DNA from: Caprimulgus europaeus
Lineage: Eukaryota > Chordata > Aves > Caprimulgiformes > Caprimulgidae
DNA length: 64,000 bases
Assembly (NCBI GenBank): GCA_907165065.1
Contig: OU015540.1
Coordinates: 4,448,001-4,512,000, forward strand
Direction of reading: 5' to 3'
The translations under genes were made by a program, and so were the position numbers. The notes beneath the pieces are model-generated. The model did no database searches and was not told where the DNA came from. It worked only from the letters and a program-made list of their open reading frames with translations. Below, in pieces: positions 51,401 to 63,445 of this stretch (its first letter is position 1; every line of letters starts with the position of its first letter).

Positions 51401-52100
51401 TAACCCCCGAGAGATGGCTTTCAACACATCCAGGCAGAGCTTGGAAGCCAACACCATCCTCAGCCATCACTGTCTCAGGACCTGCCATAGACCTCAGGGC
51501 ATCAGATGGGTGAACACCATACAGATATTCATAAACAGCTTTCATAACTTCAGATCTCAGCATTTATCAGCAGTTAGGTAAGTAAAATCATCCCTGGCTG
51601 AAGTCCACTGTCCTCTCTTGTGTCCAGTGCAAGAGGTCTTTTACTACCACTTCTTTAACAAAGATCTTGATCTCAAGAGATGATGGGTGACAAAGACCTG
51701 GCCCTGGAAGTTAGTGATGACCACATCACATTAAACATTTTCAAAAGCTGTTTTAAACTAGCAGAAAGCAAACTTGAAAATGCCAGAGCATATGTCTTCA
51801 TAGAGACCCAGCAGGCCCTGGGGTGGAAGCAATGAAGTTCACATAGTGCTTCAAAAGGCAGAAATCTGCAACGGTGCCAATGGTGTCCAGCAAGAAGCCT
51901 TTAGAGGAAAGTGGCTGGACTCTCTGCTGTGCTAACCCAGCACTAATGACAGCAAGAACAACGAGAAATTAAAATGCACAGTCACAAAACCCAGCACACA
52001 ACAACTTCTGGCACTGGTTTGGTTTGTTTATTATAAAGCCACGTCGGCTTTGTGTTGGGTTTGCTGCCTCCTCTCTACTTGCTGGCAGCAGCTCTAGAGA
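48450..52100. other. Intergenic: no gene seen
   Basis: Unique sequence between the LINE-like frame and the decayed CYP3A copy. A relic of CYP3A exon 1 would be expected about 2.7 kb before the exon 2 relic, but I cannot recognise one. Short frames here have no family resemblance. Confidence 0.65.
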
Positions 52101-52171
52101 AGATCTTTGGCATTTTGCTAAAAGGTTCAGATATTGGTTTCCTTTGGAGCACCTGCTCCTTTGTTAGATGA
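52101..52171 (+). pseudogene. CYP3A pseudogene: probable exon 2 relic
   Basis: Gapped base similarity to intact exon 2. The best part is GATATTGGTTTCCTTTGGAG then CACCTGCTCCTTTGTTAG, against AAGTTGGGTATTCCTGGGCC then AAGACCTCTGCCTTTCTTTG. The frame is broken. Its distance to the exon 3 relic (about 500 bp) matches the intact gene, which is the main support. Confidence 0.35.
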
Positions 52172-52671
52172 CAGAAGCTACCTCCAGGCTCCCTCCCTGA
52201 ATATATGTTGCAGCTGCACAGCTTATTATTTGCCATGTTTACCTAATCTCCAAAATGCTTGGGGTTTAAACTTTGTCACCTCTGTCCATCTCTGTATCAG
52301 CTCCCAGGTAGACTTTGAGACCCAGTAGCCAGCCCCACTAGGCTGTTTGGCCCCAGGGGAACATCCCCATTCTCCAATTCACCTCTGAAGCTTCAAGCAA
52401 AGAAAATAAACCCATTGATCAGCCTCTCCTTTCCTCAATCCCCAATATTCATAGCTGAAAGAGCAGTGCAGGAAAGAACACCCAGCCAAACAGCACCCAC
52501 TGAACACGCGCCGGAGTGCAACCTGCACGTGCCGCTGTCCCGGGGCAGTAATTGCCTGTGCAGACTCATCTCCAAAGGCCTAAGCTTTTCCTGACAAATA
52601 ACTGCTGAAATTGTTGTCCATTTGAGTATTCATCTTTCATTTGTAATTTCATTTTAAATCCATTTTTGCAG

Positions 52672-52723
52672 GGTTTGCTGGACTTCAACCAAAATTGCTT
52701 TCAGAAATATGGGAAATCTGAGG
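52672..52723 (+). pseudogene. CYP3A pseudogene: exon 3 relic
   Basis: After a good acceptor (CATTTTTGCAG) it reads GLLDFNQNCFQKYGK, against [15 protein letters not shown] in the intact gene. One base is lost near the end (AAATC against AAAGTC), giving a frameshift, and the donor is GTGACT instead of GTGAGT. This is the best-preserved relic. Confidence 0.9.
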
Positions 52724-54294
52724 GTGACTATTTTTCCCCGGCAAACCTTATCTCACTGCAACCTCTGAGGCACAGCCAACCACCTAAGTCAGAGGGTGTG
52801 ATCCCTGGGAGGGGTCCAGCAGAAGAAGCAATCTTAAAAGCACATTATGCACTTGTTAACCTGGCCTGCCAGGTAAGAACCCCAGGTAGTTCACATTTGA
52901 TGGCTTCAACAAAAAAAAGTAATAAAAAAATCTGGTTTTGAGGTAAGTGAATTTATAACTCAGGTGGTTTCTTGGTTTTGTGGAGAAGAGGGACAGCAAG
53001 GCCAGGAGCAGCAGCTAAGCCAGCTAGAAAGGATCTGCAGCTTCAAACACATCACAAGCAGTAGGTGGGCTTTTTGAATAAGGAGAAAATTCATTAACTT
53101 GATGTCAAAGATCACATAACATTTAACGAAATCCTCAAGTAAAAGATGCTAAGTGTTTCTGAGGCCTCCTGGATCTTTCCTTGAAGATCTGCAAAGAAAT
53201 GTGAAGGAACTGCTCCACTTTTAGTACCATGCTGCGAGATTAGATGCCATCCTGCTATACATTCTTTTTTATAGCCCACTTTCTATTTTTATTCCTGTTC
53301 TACTGTGAAAGTGTTTGCTAATAATGTATGATAGGATGCTTTGTCATGAAAAAACCTTGTATCATTTATCTGTTTCTGAAAAGAAATTCTCAGTACAAAT
53401 CTAATAAGGAAAAAAAAAATCCTATTCTAGCTCCTGTTGGAGGAAAGGGATTGATTTATGGAGAGAGATGAAAAGCACTAAGTATGTATTGCTTGGCAAA
53501 ATGAGGAATTGTAGAGAACTGTCTTTATGCATTTGAAGGGTGTAAACATCAAAGAGGCAGAGGAGCTATTTAGAGCATTAGGAGGAGGCACGTATAGGAG
53601 ACAAGAACTGAAATTAAATGAACATCGTTAACTTAAAAATCGTACTTCTGCCTGCAAATCTATTTCCTGGTATTATTACTTGTAGCACTCTGATGAGTAT
53701 AAATGAAGCTTATAGAAAAAATATCTAATATATTCTTCATATCTCATCAGCAGACCTTACTGTAAAGTTTCTAAAGCCCAGATTCTGCAGCTAATCCTGA
53801 AAATTAGAGAGAAGAACGTCTTTTAAATCTCCCCCTGGCTTTTCTATTGCCAACAAGGGTTGGGCAGTAGAACAGGTTATTTTCCCCTCTGCATGCTCTC
53901 TGTGTTGGCTATTTGGGATCTGACTCATTGAAGCTGTGTGGGTGTAACAGCTTTTACCTCGGCGGATGGATAAATTCCCAATCATTAATAACCCTTCTGA
54001 AGAAATAATTGCATCCTTGCTCCAATCCCACAGGAAACCCATGCACTGTCCTACAGGATGCCCAAACTTGTCTATCTGGGATCCAGTTAACTGCCCACTG
54101 TCCTGAGCTAAAGCATCAGAGGGAAGGAAAAAAAAACCACTCCGTAGGAAATAAGTATCTTTGCTCTCATCGAGGCTTTGGAGTACACTTCAAAAAGCTG
54201 CTGAACGTTCGTGTGGCCTGACAGTGTGCAGAGATCTCAAGGACAAAGTTTTGCTCGCTGTGCAGTCAGGCTTTGTGAGCTGCCTGTGCCCATC

Positions 54295-54420
54295 CGCGGG
54301 AGCGGGACGGCGGCAGAGCCGTGCCGGGATCGCTCTGGGCCGGGGCTGCGGGAGCACAGAGCGCACCGGCACCGCGGGGCTCGGCGCATCCATATGAATG
54401 GGCTCGGGTAATTGGAAGCG
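54295..54420. other. Small CpG-rich patch
   Basis: About 18 CpG dinucleotides in about 125 bp, in a region otherwise nearly free of CpG. It lies between the exon 3 and exon 6 relics and has no counterpart in the intact gene's introns. No open frame of note and no TATA box. Possible explanations are a small unannotated promoter or a GC-rich insertion. Confidence 0.6.
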
Positions 54421-54654
54421 TCAAGCGGATGGAGGCTCATAGCTGAAAAATATCATTTGGTTACACACCTCCCTTCTGACTCCTACCAGACAGCCTGGGA
54501 TAACGAGACCTGCTCCTCACCAGGCCTTCCTTCCTCAGGAAGCATTTTACAGCTGACTGATGCTCACGGTAACAGGCGAAGGGAGCAAGGGAGGACTCCT
54601 CACTCCCAACCTCCCCAGAGAAATCCTCACATCCTTCCAGAATTACAGATTCCT

Positions 54655-54672
54655 TTTATATATATATATATA
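54655..54672. repeat. (TA)n microsatellite
   Basis: About nine TA units. Confidence 0.9.
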
Positions 54673-55095
54673 TTTATTTTTCTCCACAGATTTTTAGACT
54701 AGGAAGAATACTGGACTCTGCTCTCACATCAGCCATGAGAAAGAAACAGAAAAGAGGCTTTCTGTGCTCCCTCACTACCTTCAGCAGCTGGAAAAGAGTT
54801 AAAGCCCAGAGGAACAGAGGCAACCAATAATTGCCAAGTCAGAGCACAGAGGCCACACAGGCTGTGACTTCCTCAACAGCCTGATCTCTTCAGTCAGAAA
54901 CCAATCCATCACTAAACACAGTATTTTTACATGTGTAAACAGAAAAGGAAGGAGAACAATTGCAATAACAAGCTTTTGGTAATAGTCAAGATTCACAACT
55001 AAATGTGTGATATTTTAACAGAAATTATACATTAATGTATAATAATGTGATGCCTGTGAACGATAAACTCTGATTTGTACTCCTGGTATTTCCAG

Positions 55096-55173
55096 CCCTA
55101 AAGCATCCTAAGAACATTGTAATGAAAAATGTTCAAAAGTAAATAGGAAAAGATGAACCTCTGTGTGTAAGGA
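55096..55173 (+). pseudogene. CYP3A pseudogene: exon 6 relic
   Basis: Follows an acceptor-like ATTTCCAG. ATGAAAAATGTTCAAAAG and later AGGAAAAGATGAAC align with GTGAAAAATGTACAAAAA and TGGAAAAGGACAAC of intact exon 6. It is about 11 nt shorter than the 89-nt exon, has stops in the ancestral frame, and its donor is lost (GGAGGGAA against GGAGTAAG). Confidence 0.8.
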
Positions 55174-55979
55174 GGGAATTATATCCCTTCCCACACCCCT
55201 GCCCGGGAGTACCAGGGTCCTGCACTTGTTCCTGTCCTAAAGCATCAGATCCTAAAGGAACTGAGTTTCTGCTGTAGTCCCAGCTCTGTGCAAAGCCTGT
55301 GCAGCAGGCTGAGGACAGGTTCTCTAAACCAGCAGCTGTGGTGCTCAGGCACAGGGCTGGGGAGGGGACACAGATGGCTAGGACAGGGCTGTCCCCATTC
55401 TTCCCCAGGCACCACCGCGAGCACCCCGCTTACCCTCAGCAATCCTTGCAGCACGCTCCCACTTACAGAGCACAAGTCACAAAAACACCAATTTTAATCC
55501 TTAAAGAAAGCAAAGCCTTACCATGCTAGCATGAGGGAGAAAGGCCAGCTTCTTCAGATGGATAATGACAGGTCCATGGTCAGGCAGGTGCATGGCTGTG
55601 CTGGCACTGGAGACCTGTCCTCCTCCAACTGAGCTCAGAGAGAGAAGTGCTGGTGCTAGGCTGAGCTTAAATGGGCTCTGGGACCATGGGTGGGGTTGCA
55701 GAGCCCAGGTGAGGCTGGTCAGGGTCATTAACAACTGTCAGTGCCTAGGCAGGTCCATGCTCTGCACAAGGCTTTGAAACTCTGCCCATGATGAGGATGC
55801 TGGAGATCCTGTTCCACCCTCAGCAGGAGGAAATCTCTGCCTGACAATTTAGGGCCTGTCTAGTTGAGATTTGAGTGTCTCCAAGCTTGTTGTATGAGTA
55901 GGAAGCAGAAGATTATAAAAGCCCATTTCAGGCCTTAAACACTAAATCTTTGTTATCTTTTCTACCTTTTTTTCCCCAG

Positions 55980-56075
55980 TGTGTTTGGATCTGACAGCCT
56001 GGATATGGCACTAGTACTTCAGACTGGGCACTGAGAAAATGAGCCACCCCAGCAACCCCTTTGTCAGGATAAGGA
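55980..56075 (+). pseudogene. CYP3A pseudogene: exon 7 relic
   Basis: After a strong acceptor (TTTTTTTCCCCAG) it reads VFGSDSLDM, against IFGSYSMDV. After a frameshift it resumes with MSHPSNPFVR, against [10 protein letters not shown]. The second half of the 149-nt exon is not recognisable. A TGA interrupts the first frame. Confidence 0.88.
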
Positions 56076-56980
56076 GTAAGTAACTAGTTAATTTTGAAGT
56101 TATTTTTTCCTTTTTCCTCTTAACAGCAAGAGGAGAAAGAAAAAAATTAAAGCAATACCTCAGCTTTCAGGTGACTGGGATGGACTTTTGATGATCAAAT
56201 TCTGTGATCATCTCTATCCAGGCTTCTCTTGCTGTTTGCATTTAGCTAGGGAAGAGATGAGCTTCAGTAGTCAGCAGAGTGGAGTCAGTGCACGTAAGAT
56301 CAAAATTGGGTCCGTCTAATATAGAGCAGATAGGAAAGACCACAGCAGAGCAGCATTTTCACAGTGGCTCCTACAGCATGGGATGTGAGAGATGTAGGAA
56401 AATTCAAGGTGGTCAAACAAAGGGAATGAGACCATCCAACACTCTAAGTACTTTCATGCTGATCTTCCTCTGTTTTTTCACCTCCCTTTAATGTGTGTAA
56501 AACATTTTCACTGCAGGCTTTCATAAACTGCGGCAATAACTGGAGCAGAAAGGCAGTAACCCGTACGAGGGCCAGCGCGGAGCTGCGTTGCCTGCAGGAG
56601 AGCTGAAGAAGATATCAACCTGCTGTGTGTTTCCTGATGCTGCAGGCTACCGCAAAAGATGCACCATGCCAGGGCATGTGGCTTTGTCAGTGAGAGGTGA
56701 GGCCATTTATTTCAGGAGTGTATTTGGCCTGGGGCTGGTGCTATTTAGAATAAAGTTGGACTCAGTGACCTGTGGAAAGCACTTGTTCAGCACCTGGTTC
56801 AGTTAAGAGCCCAGTTTGCAAACAGTAAAATCTGGATGTTCTACCAACCAGAACACGTCCAAACGATGTCAGAGTTTCCTGTTGAGGTTAGGATTTTCCT
56901 GTCTCTTAATTAAATGGGCTTTAGTTCTCAGGACATCCTATCCATTTCACAACACCTTTCACTGTCTCTTAAATGAATGT

Positions 56981-57092
56981 CCTTTCCTTAGCCCTTCCCT
57001 TAAAAGTGTGAATGTGAACATCCTCCCCAAAATCTCTGAAGCTCTTCTCATGGTCAGCTATTACAGCAAAAGCACAAGAAAGATGCTCAGAG
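56981..57092 (+). pseudogene. CYP3A pseudogene: probable exon 8 relic
   Basis: The open frame contains SVNVNILPKISEALLM then YYSKSTRK, comparable to [16 protein letters not shown] then [10 protein letters not shown] of intact exon 8. It is followed by a donor-like GTGAGG at 57093. Its distance from the exon 7 relic (about 0.9 kb) fits the intact gene (1.0 kb). Identity is low, so position carries much of the weight. Confidence 0.5.
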
Positions 57093-60000
57093 GTGAGGAG
57101 ACCATAGTGGAGCAAGGAAAGTCTGGATGTGGAAGCACTCAGCAGAGGAGAAGAGCTGGAAGGAGAAGGGGTGAAAGACTACCTGGGTTGATGGTTTCTG
57201 TACAAGCAGATCATGGAGATCACAGCACATCACATGCAGGGCACCCAGACAAAAAAACCCCCCACAGTATTCACTAAAATACAGCCAAAACAGAGGGCAG
57301 ACTGATGAATGAAGCCATTACAGGGGATGGGGGACAGAGACACAAAGCAGAGGAGTTGAAGTGTTGCTTAATGACTCGTGTGGGAGTGTGGGAGAAGGTG
57401 GTGAGACAAAACATCCCAATCACTGTCAGCTCCTAATGGGTACAAAATGCTCATCCAAAACCCAGCAGAAGGTCGCTGTCCCCAGGAGAGCCCAAGGAGG
57501 AGCCTGCAGCCAGCATCCCTTGTCCTCCACGTTGCTAGAAATAACCCTGAACCACCTACACACACATCTTGGTGCTTGTGAGCACATGGGGCTCTCCATG
57601 AGCAAAAGCAGAACTGCTTCACAAGTTCACTTTCCTCCACTGCACGGTCTTGAGCTGAGCTTTGCCACATTGCCTGGGCCATGCTGCAGCACTAATTGCT
57701 GCCCAGGAAACTTATGATGGAGATTTTGGAAGCTCACTCACCTCTGTTGATCTCCTCACCTCTATTGACTGTGAAATTGTGGGATGGGGATGTGTGGCAG
57801 GACTGTTTGGGATGGCTTTGCTCTCCAACAGCTACGCTTAGAGGTCCTCTCAGGAATCAGTCTGCAGCACTGCTGTGGGTGGCTGCTGCCTTCCTCTGCC
57901 CAGGGGTAACCTTGCAGGTGATAAGAAACTCTGAGGGCTTAAATGTGAGTCAGGAAAGTAAGAAGCTGGGTTCTCATCTAAAGGCAGCATCACAAAAGCC
58001 TTCACAGTCACCAGGCTCCTGGAGGGAGGGCAGCAGATCTGCAGTTGTGCAGAGAGGCTGTTCCTTTGCAATGTATATATACTTTTGCATGAGAAATTCT
58101 TCTAAGAGGAGTAATTATAGAAAAACGTGTCTCCTAACTGAAAGAAAATGAAAGAAAAGGATAAGCATGTATGGCACCACCTGGGGTACATCAAGTAGAG
58201 CAGACCAGGGAAAGATAAGAGGCTGGATAAACCCTTCATAGGAGTTGCCAGCTATTTATCTAAATTGCATTTCTCAGCAGTGTTGAGACACACTCCCCTT
58301 TCTTCTAAAGGACAGATGAAAGCTGGACTCCTGTGATGTCTCTTCCCCTCATCCCGCCTCACACCTCCCCACCCATCTGGGAACTACTCTCTGCTTTGGG
58401 AGCCCAGCAGCTGCCTGTTCACCAACCCACCTAACACAAATCACACTCTTCCCTCAGGATCAAATTTACTGGTTTGGAAACGATGGGCTAATTTGAGATC
58501 CAAACACAACTATTTGCTTTTCTAACCCTATTCCAGTCTTCTACTGGATTTATACTGCTTTGGGGGGTAGGAGGATACGGGGAATATGCTCTCCACATTC
58601 TCCTCTTCATCAGGTAACAGAGCTGTGCTGCATTAATCCATCCCTTAGACCAAGAATGTTTCACCAACTGATTTAATTACATGAAGCTTATGCAGGAGTT
58701 ACAGAAGGATTATCTGGGTTTTATCATGGTTATTATAGAAAATGATTATATTGTTACCATTACAGAGTTACAAAAAGTAAAGAGGAATCACAGGAAACTT
58801 GGCAAGAGCTCATTAGCAGTGTGGTGCAGTCTGCAGGAGCTAATTAAAAATGCCTATACCTCATAATAACCATTTATCTCATCACAGCCTCCATTCCCTA
58901 CATCTCTTTCTCTGGATAGAGCGAGGGGGAATGATCTCTTCTCACTGGTGAGTGTATCTACAGCAACACATAGTGAGTATAGTGTAATACAAATGGGTTT
59001 GTTCTGGGATGTGAAGCCACCAGCTCAGTCCTTGCCTGCCTGAGCTGTGGGCTGATTGTCCTTCTCTTACATACAAGGCCACATTAGATGCTCAGGAATC
59101 CCCTAGAGTCACTTCAAGAACCACACCAGGCTGAACCTGAGAAGATGGAGTCTGTAGCTCTGGAGAAGATGCTGGTTGGGAGACATGAAAAAAATGTTAA
59201 ACCAGGGTAAAAACACAAGCGTTTACATTTACTGTGCTCAAGGTCTTACAGAAGTCGCTGCTACTTCTGATGTCTCTGTTCCCAGCCATACATTGGTCTG
59301 AATTGCCTACTAGGAGGGCAGGCTTTTCTCTGACAACATCTGCATCTCTTCTGTAGGATTGCTCCTTCTACATGCATTCCAAACTGCAACAACAAAAAGA
59401 CACAGCTTCCAGTTAATCTGTGTTACCTGGAAAGATGAAATCAAGGTGAAATTCAGTTTGTCAGCAGGGGTGTGAATGCTGACAGGAGATGGACTGGGAC
59501 AGGCAAACACTAGCTGTAGCATTGCCTGACAAGTAATTTCTCATACTCATGATGCCTGGATGCAGATGGATATTCTTGAGATGACATGTGATGAACTTGT
59601 TTTGGTTTTGAGTTTGAATTGAAGGAAAAACACAGAAATAAACCCCAAAAGCCATGGTGGTTATGATAGCATTTTCTGTTCTGCTCCATGGTACTGGTCA
59701 GCATGGAGGAGATGAGAACCAAGAGGCACAGCCAGCCTGCCTTACTCTCCAGGGAAAGGAGGTACTTATATTTCTTAACCTATCCCAAAATATCAGTCTC
59801 TTGGAAACAAATTCGTTGTCATGTTCAATCTTTGCACACATTTTTCAGTAAAGCAGATGGAGTGGATGCTGGATAATGAAATCCTTGAGCTTGCTCCAAC
59901 TGAAGCCAGATGTGAAATCAACCTCAGCAGCGCTGAGATTATGCTTCTCATAACAGCAAGGACCAAGTCTGAAGTCGGTTTGTCTCCAGTGCAAGCTGGC

Positions 60001-61861
60001 TGATCCTCAGCCCTCTAAGTTACCACTCCTCTGTGCAACAGTTTACAATGCCTTGGTCAGCTAAAGGCTCTCCCCCTTCCCAGACATCTCTTTGGCACCA
60101 GTTGACCATGGTTTGACTGTGTTTCTTTGACCAGATAGAGTTTATGTCCAGAACCTCAGGCAGAAGTCAGAACTATTTTGCACAAAACCATATTTAAAAA
60201 AAAAATTATTCCATCCTCTTCTTCTTCTCCTTCTTCTCATTATCTATGCATGTAAACATGGATGATGGGATAAGTAGTGCCTACTCTTAACCAGCATATA
60301 CAGCCTGGCCTTCTTGGCAATTGGGAACACTTCTTCTCAAACCAATCAATTAAACCTCAGCACTACACTCATTGGGCACGCCTGTCTGACACTCAGAAAA
60401 TAAAACCATGTACTGAAAATCCTGGCACTTCCCCCAGAAATGTCACCCTCCTTTTGAAAACAATATGAGAAAAATCAGGATTTTGTTCCTGCAACTTCTG
60501 CTCGCTTTCCCCTTCTCAGCTTCCCCTGCCAAGCTCCATCCTCAGATGCATTCCTGCCTGAAGCTGTGTTGTATCAGCAGGTCTCCCAGACATCTTCTGC
60601 TTTCACAGGCAGTTTCAACAACACACAACAGCCCAGCTGCTGCCCCAGATGGTGAAATCTCTTTTTGCAACAGCAGCAGTTGGTAAAGGTCTTGGTGCTT
60701 GTAGCAACCCATGACTCACTTCCACGGTTTTTCCAGGAGGTGCTGGAGACAAAGGCAGGACATTGAACCTCATTGAGATTTCCCAACATAGAAAAGAGTC
60801 TGAGAGCTGTTATACAGTTTGGGTGGCCAAACATGACCATGAGTCATTTCAAAACCTGGATCATGCTTTTCTCCCCCTGAAATCAGATTACGTACTAAAC
60901 CAAACCAAAATGAGTATTCCTGGTAAAATCAAGCTGGGTCAGTTCCCCTGAACTGAGAACAGTTCTGAGGAGCATTAAACTCATCTCCCCTTTGTGTTTA
61001 TCTGTCCTCATACCTGGGACCAGACTGAGAAAAGAGGCAGGAGAGAGCATATACCCCATCAGATTCTGTCCTCTGAGAAGGGCCCTGGGACACGAACTGC
61101 GATGCCGTGCTGCAAAATCTCACCTGAAAAAAAATAACCTGAAAATCTGATGAAAAAATCTAGATTTTCTGGTGGTAAATTGCTAAAACAGATATTGAAT
61201 GAACTATATAAATCATTTTGGAATTAGCAGAGATAAACATAGAGGTATAAACTATAATGCAAGCTGAGAAAAGCAGCAGTTTAATCTGCAGGATTTTACG
61301 TGTATTCAGAGCATGTAGCATGAGGTGTCTTGCCATAGACGCACAGTGGAAATCAGCTGAAAGGAAGAAAGAGCACTGAAATTAGGAGACAGAAAAGAGG
61401 GAGGGGGATTAATCAGCATTAGTGCTGCTTTCAATCACTGGGTTCTCCGTAGAAATTAAATTGCCTGACTCATACCAACTTACCCATTCTCAATACATGC
61501 CATCGCTTTCATTCCTCATGTTCCTGGGCAGGCAGCAGCAACGTCCTTGTGCTGCAGCCTCTGCTATAGCCTAAAGGGGTTAATTTCTTCTCACTCCCCA
61601 TCTCTTTAAATATAACTCATAAACTTGATTGTTTGCTTGGTTTTATTACAATAGCTGTAGCACTCCTGGAGAAAATGCACCTCGCACCAATACACTGCAG
61701 TTTGCCAAAGTGAAGTTTAAGCCTCCTTCAGCAAATGTAATGGTCACAGGTTTTAAACCTTGTGATAAGGGCAATAAGCTATTATTGGCCACAGCATAAA
61801 AGCAAAATACAAGTCCTCACAACCCAGAGCCTGCAGCTCCGAAATATGTCTGTAACGTGAC

Positions 61862-61966
61862 AGACATATGTATATATAATCCTTTACACATCTGTCATAT
61901 ATACATGTTACATACATATGGTACTTGCATACATATAAATATATAGATACACACATATACATATAG
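61862..61966. repeat. AT-rich TATATG/ACATAT microsatellite
   Basis: An imperfect mixture of TATA, CATATG and ACATAC units over about 100 bp. Short frames through it encode Tyr/Ile/Cys-rich nonsense. Confidence 0.85.
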
Positions 61967-63248
61967 TTGAAGTGACCATAAATGATACCTGAGAAAAACA
62001 AATCTGTTTTTCATTACCACCTGTAATTCCCCCTGGGCTCATTACTTCTTTCACTGAAATAATAAATAAAGTAATAATTCTTCTTAAAAGCTGTGCTGTG
62101 GATTTCACTGCTTGAGCATCAGCCTGGCACATCAATAGAACACTGGGACAGGCATTAGGAGTGGTTACATCCAGGTGTTAAAGCTGAACTTTCCTCTCTA
62201 CCCCAAATTAAGAAGAAACCCAGCAGGTTTAGGAGATGTACATTTATTTTCATGCTGTAAGCCAGACCAAACTGGAGCTGGGGTGAGGCTGCAAGCATCT
62301 GGAGGTCTTCAAGAAGCCAGCACTCAGCATGAGTTGGAAACGTGGCCTTGTGTCCCTGAATAAGCCAAAAATAGTTGGTCCATGGGGACTAACTGACCTC
62401 CATGCTCCCTCCTAACTCTGTGTATTTTATCTGATAGGCTTCAAGGGATTTCCTCTGATTATTGCAGATGCCTCTGGAGATACATTCAAAAGGATCCCGA
62501 ATGCCTGTAAAACCTCTCCCTGTGAAGTAAGCCTGCAGAGAAACCTCACAGAGGAGAGGTAAATCATGGGAGGTTTTATAGCAGCTCTTCCAACATCTGT
62601 AATTCTTGTATCAGCAAACACTTTACACATTGCTCTGGGAGTGGGATGTGGAGAAGGGAGACTTATTTCAGAAAGCAACTACTTAATATCTACAGCTCTA
62701 CATGGCAGACAGAAAAATGTAATCTCAAATAGCTTTCCTAAATCAGGCTGTATTAAAATGTATATATATATAAAGTAACAGCATTTCACTCATAGGGTCA
62801 TTTTCCACTGGCTGGTCATGGATAAATGCTCAATCACATCCAGACCCTGCTGTGCTACCACAAATGCTGGAATACTTAAATAGTTAGATATTTGTGCTGG
62901 CTTCCTTCTAGTGGTTTTCCTTCCTAAAAAGAGGAAAACAATTCCCCCTAGGCTGGATGCAAAGGAGACACTTGGGTTTAGAAGAGCTGCATGAGGAGTT
63001 GCACTGGGTAGTAACAGAGGCAGCAGAACGTGGATGAAAAATGAAGGAGTGGGAAGAGGAGTGGGAAGACATCACTGGGTTTTGGTGCACACTGGTATTT
63101 TGATAACATACCTAATTTTTTCCATAATAAAAATTCAGACTGCTTTACTTCAGCAAGGTGATGGGTTTGTGTCCTATCCTACAAAATCCGGATGTGTTCT
63201 CTATAAAGTGTGCCACAGCCATGGGAGGAATCAATACAGAGAGGCCTC

Positions 63249-63262
63249 TGTGTGTGTGTGTG
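63249..63262. repeat. (TG)7 microsatellite
   Basis: A short TG run directly before the duplicated 3' flank. Confidence 0.85.
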
Positions 63263-63269
63263 TTTTATA

Positions 63270-63445
63270 TTAAGACCTAGCTGATGACTTCTCATCATTT
63301 GAAATAAATGTTCAGCCTCAGTGCTTGAAATTATCCAGCTGCAGCATTTTCTACTCAATCCAATCTCCAGTTAATTCGATCCCTCATTTATCTTGAACAA
63401 AGCCTCCTAATAAAAACATTTGTATTACAAATGATACACTTGATC
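63270..63445 (+). repeat. Duplicated 3' flank of CYP3A (copy 2)
   Basis: Diverged direct copy of about 45890-46045. Shared blocks include TTCAGCCTCA, CTTGAAATTATCCA and CCTTCATTTA/CCCTCATTTA, in the same order. It marks the 3' end of the duplicated unit, about 17.4 kb to the right of copy 1. Confidence 0.8.

Larger units (their letters stand above)
57100..63265. other. 3' half of the decayed CYP3A copy and inserted sequence: no gene seen
   Basis: Exons 9-13 would be expected here, but none can be recognised with confidence. The interval is longer than the matching part of the intact gene. It holds AT-rich microsatellites near 61.9 and 62.76 kb. No functional gene on either strand is supported. 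Confidence 0.6.
52101..63445 (+). pseudogene. Decayed tandem copy of CYP3A
   Basis: An old duplicate of the neighbouring CYP3A gene in the same orientation. Clear relics of exon 3 (52672-52723), exon 6 (55096-55173) and exon 7 (55980-56075), and probable relics of exons 2 and 8, keep the order and roughly the spacing of the intact gene: exon 2-3 about 0.5 against 0.43 kb, 3-6 2.4 against 2.2 kb, 6-7 0.8 against 1.0 kb, 7-8 0.9 against 1.0 kb. The 3' flank of the intact gene recurs at 63270-63445. The copy has frameshifts, in-frame stops, damaged splice donors, and no recognisable exons 4, 5 or 10-13, including the heme loop. It cannot make a P450. The span from exon 8 to the 3' flank is about twice that in the intact gene, so insertions have occurred. 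Confidence 0.85.

Noticed and set aside
57715..57760. CYP3A exon 9 relic (ATGGAGATTTTGGAAGCT)
   Set aside because: The position fits the spacing of the intact gene, but base similarity is too short and gapped to separate from chance.
58670..58866. CYP3A exon 11 relic (frame with LMQELQKDYL)
   Set aside because: It shows slight likeness to [11 protein letters not shown] at about the expected distance, but there is no ETLR and no acceptor. Kept only as a search suggestion.
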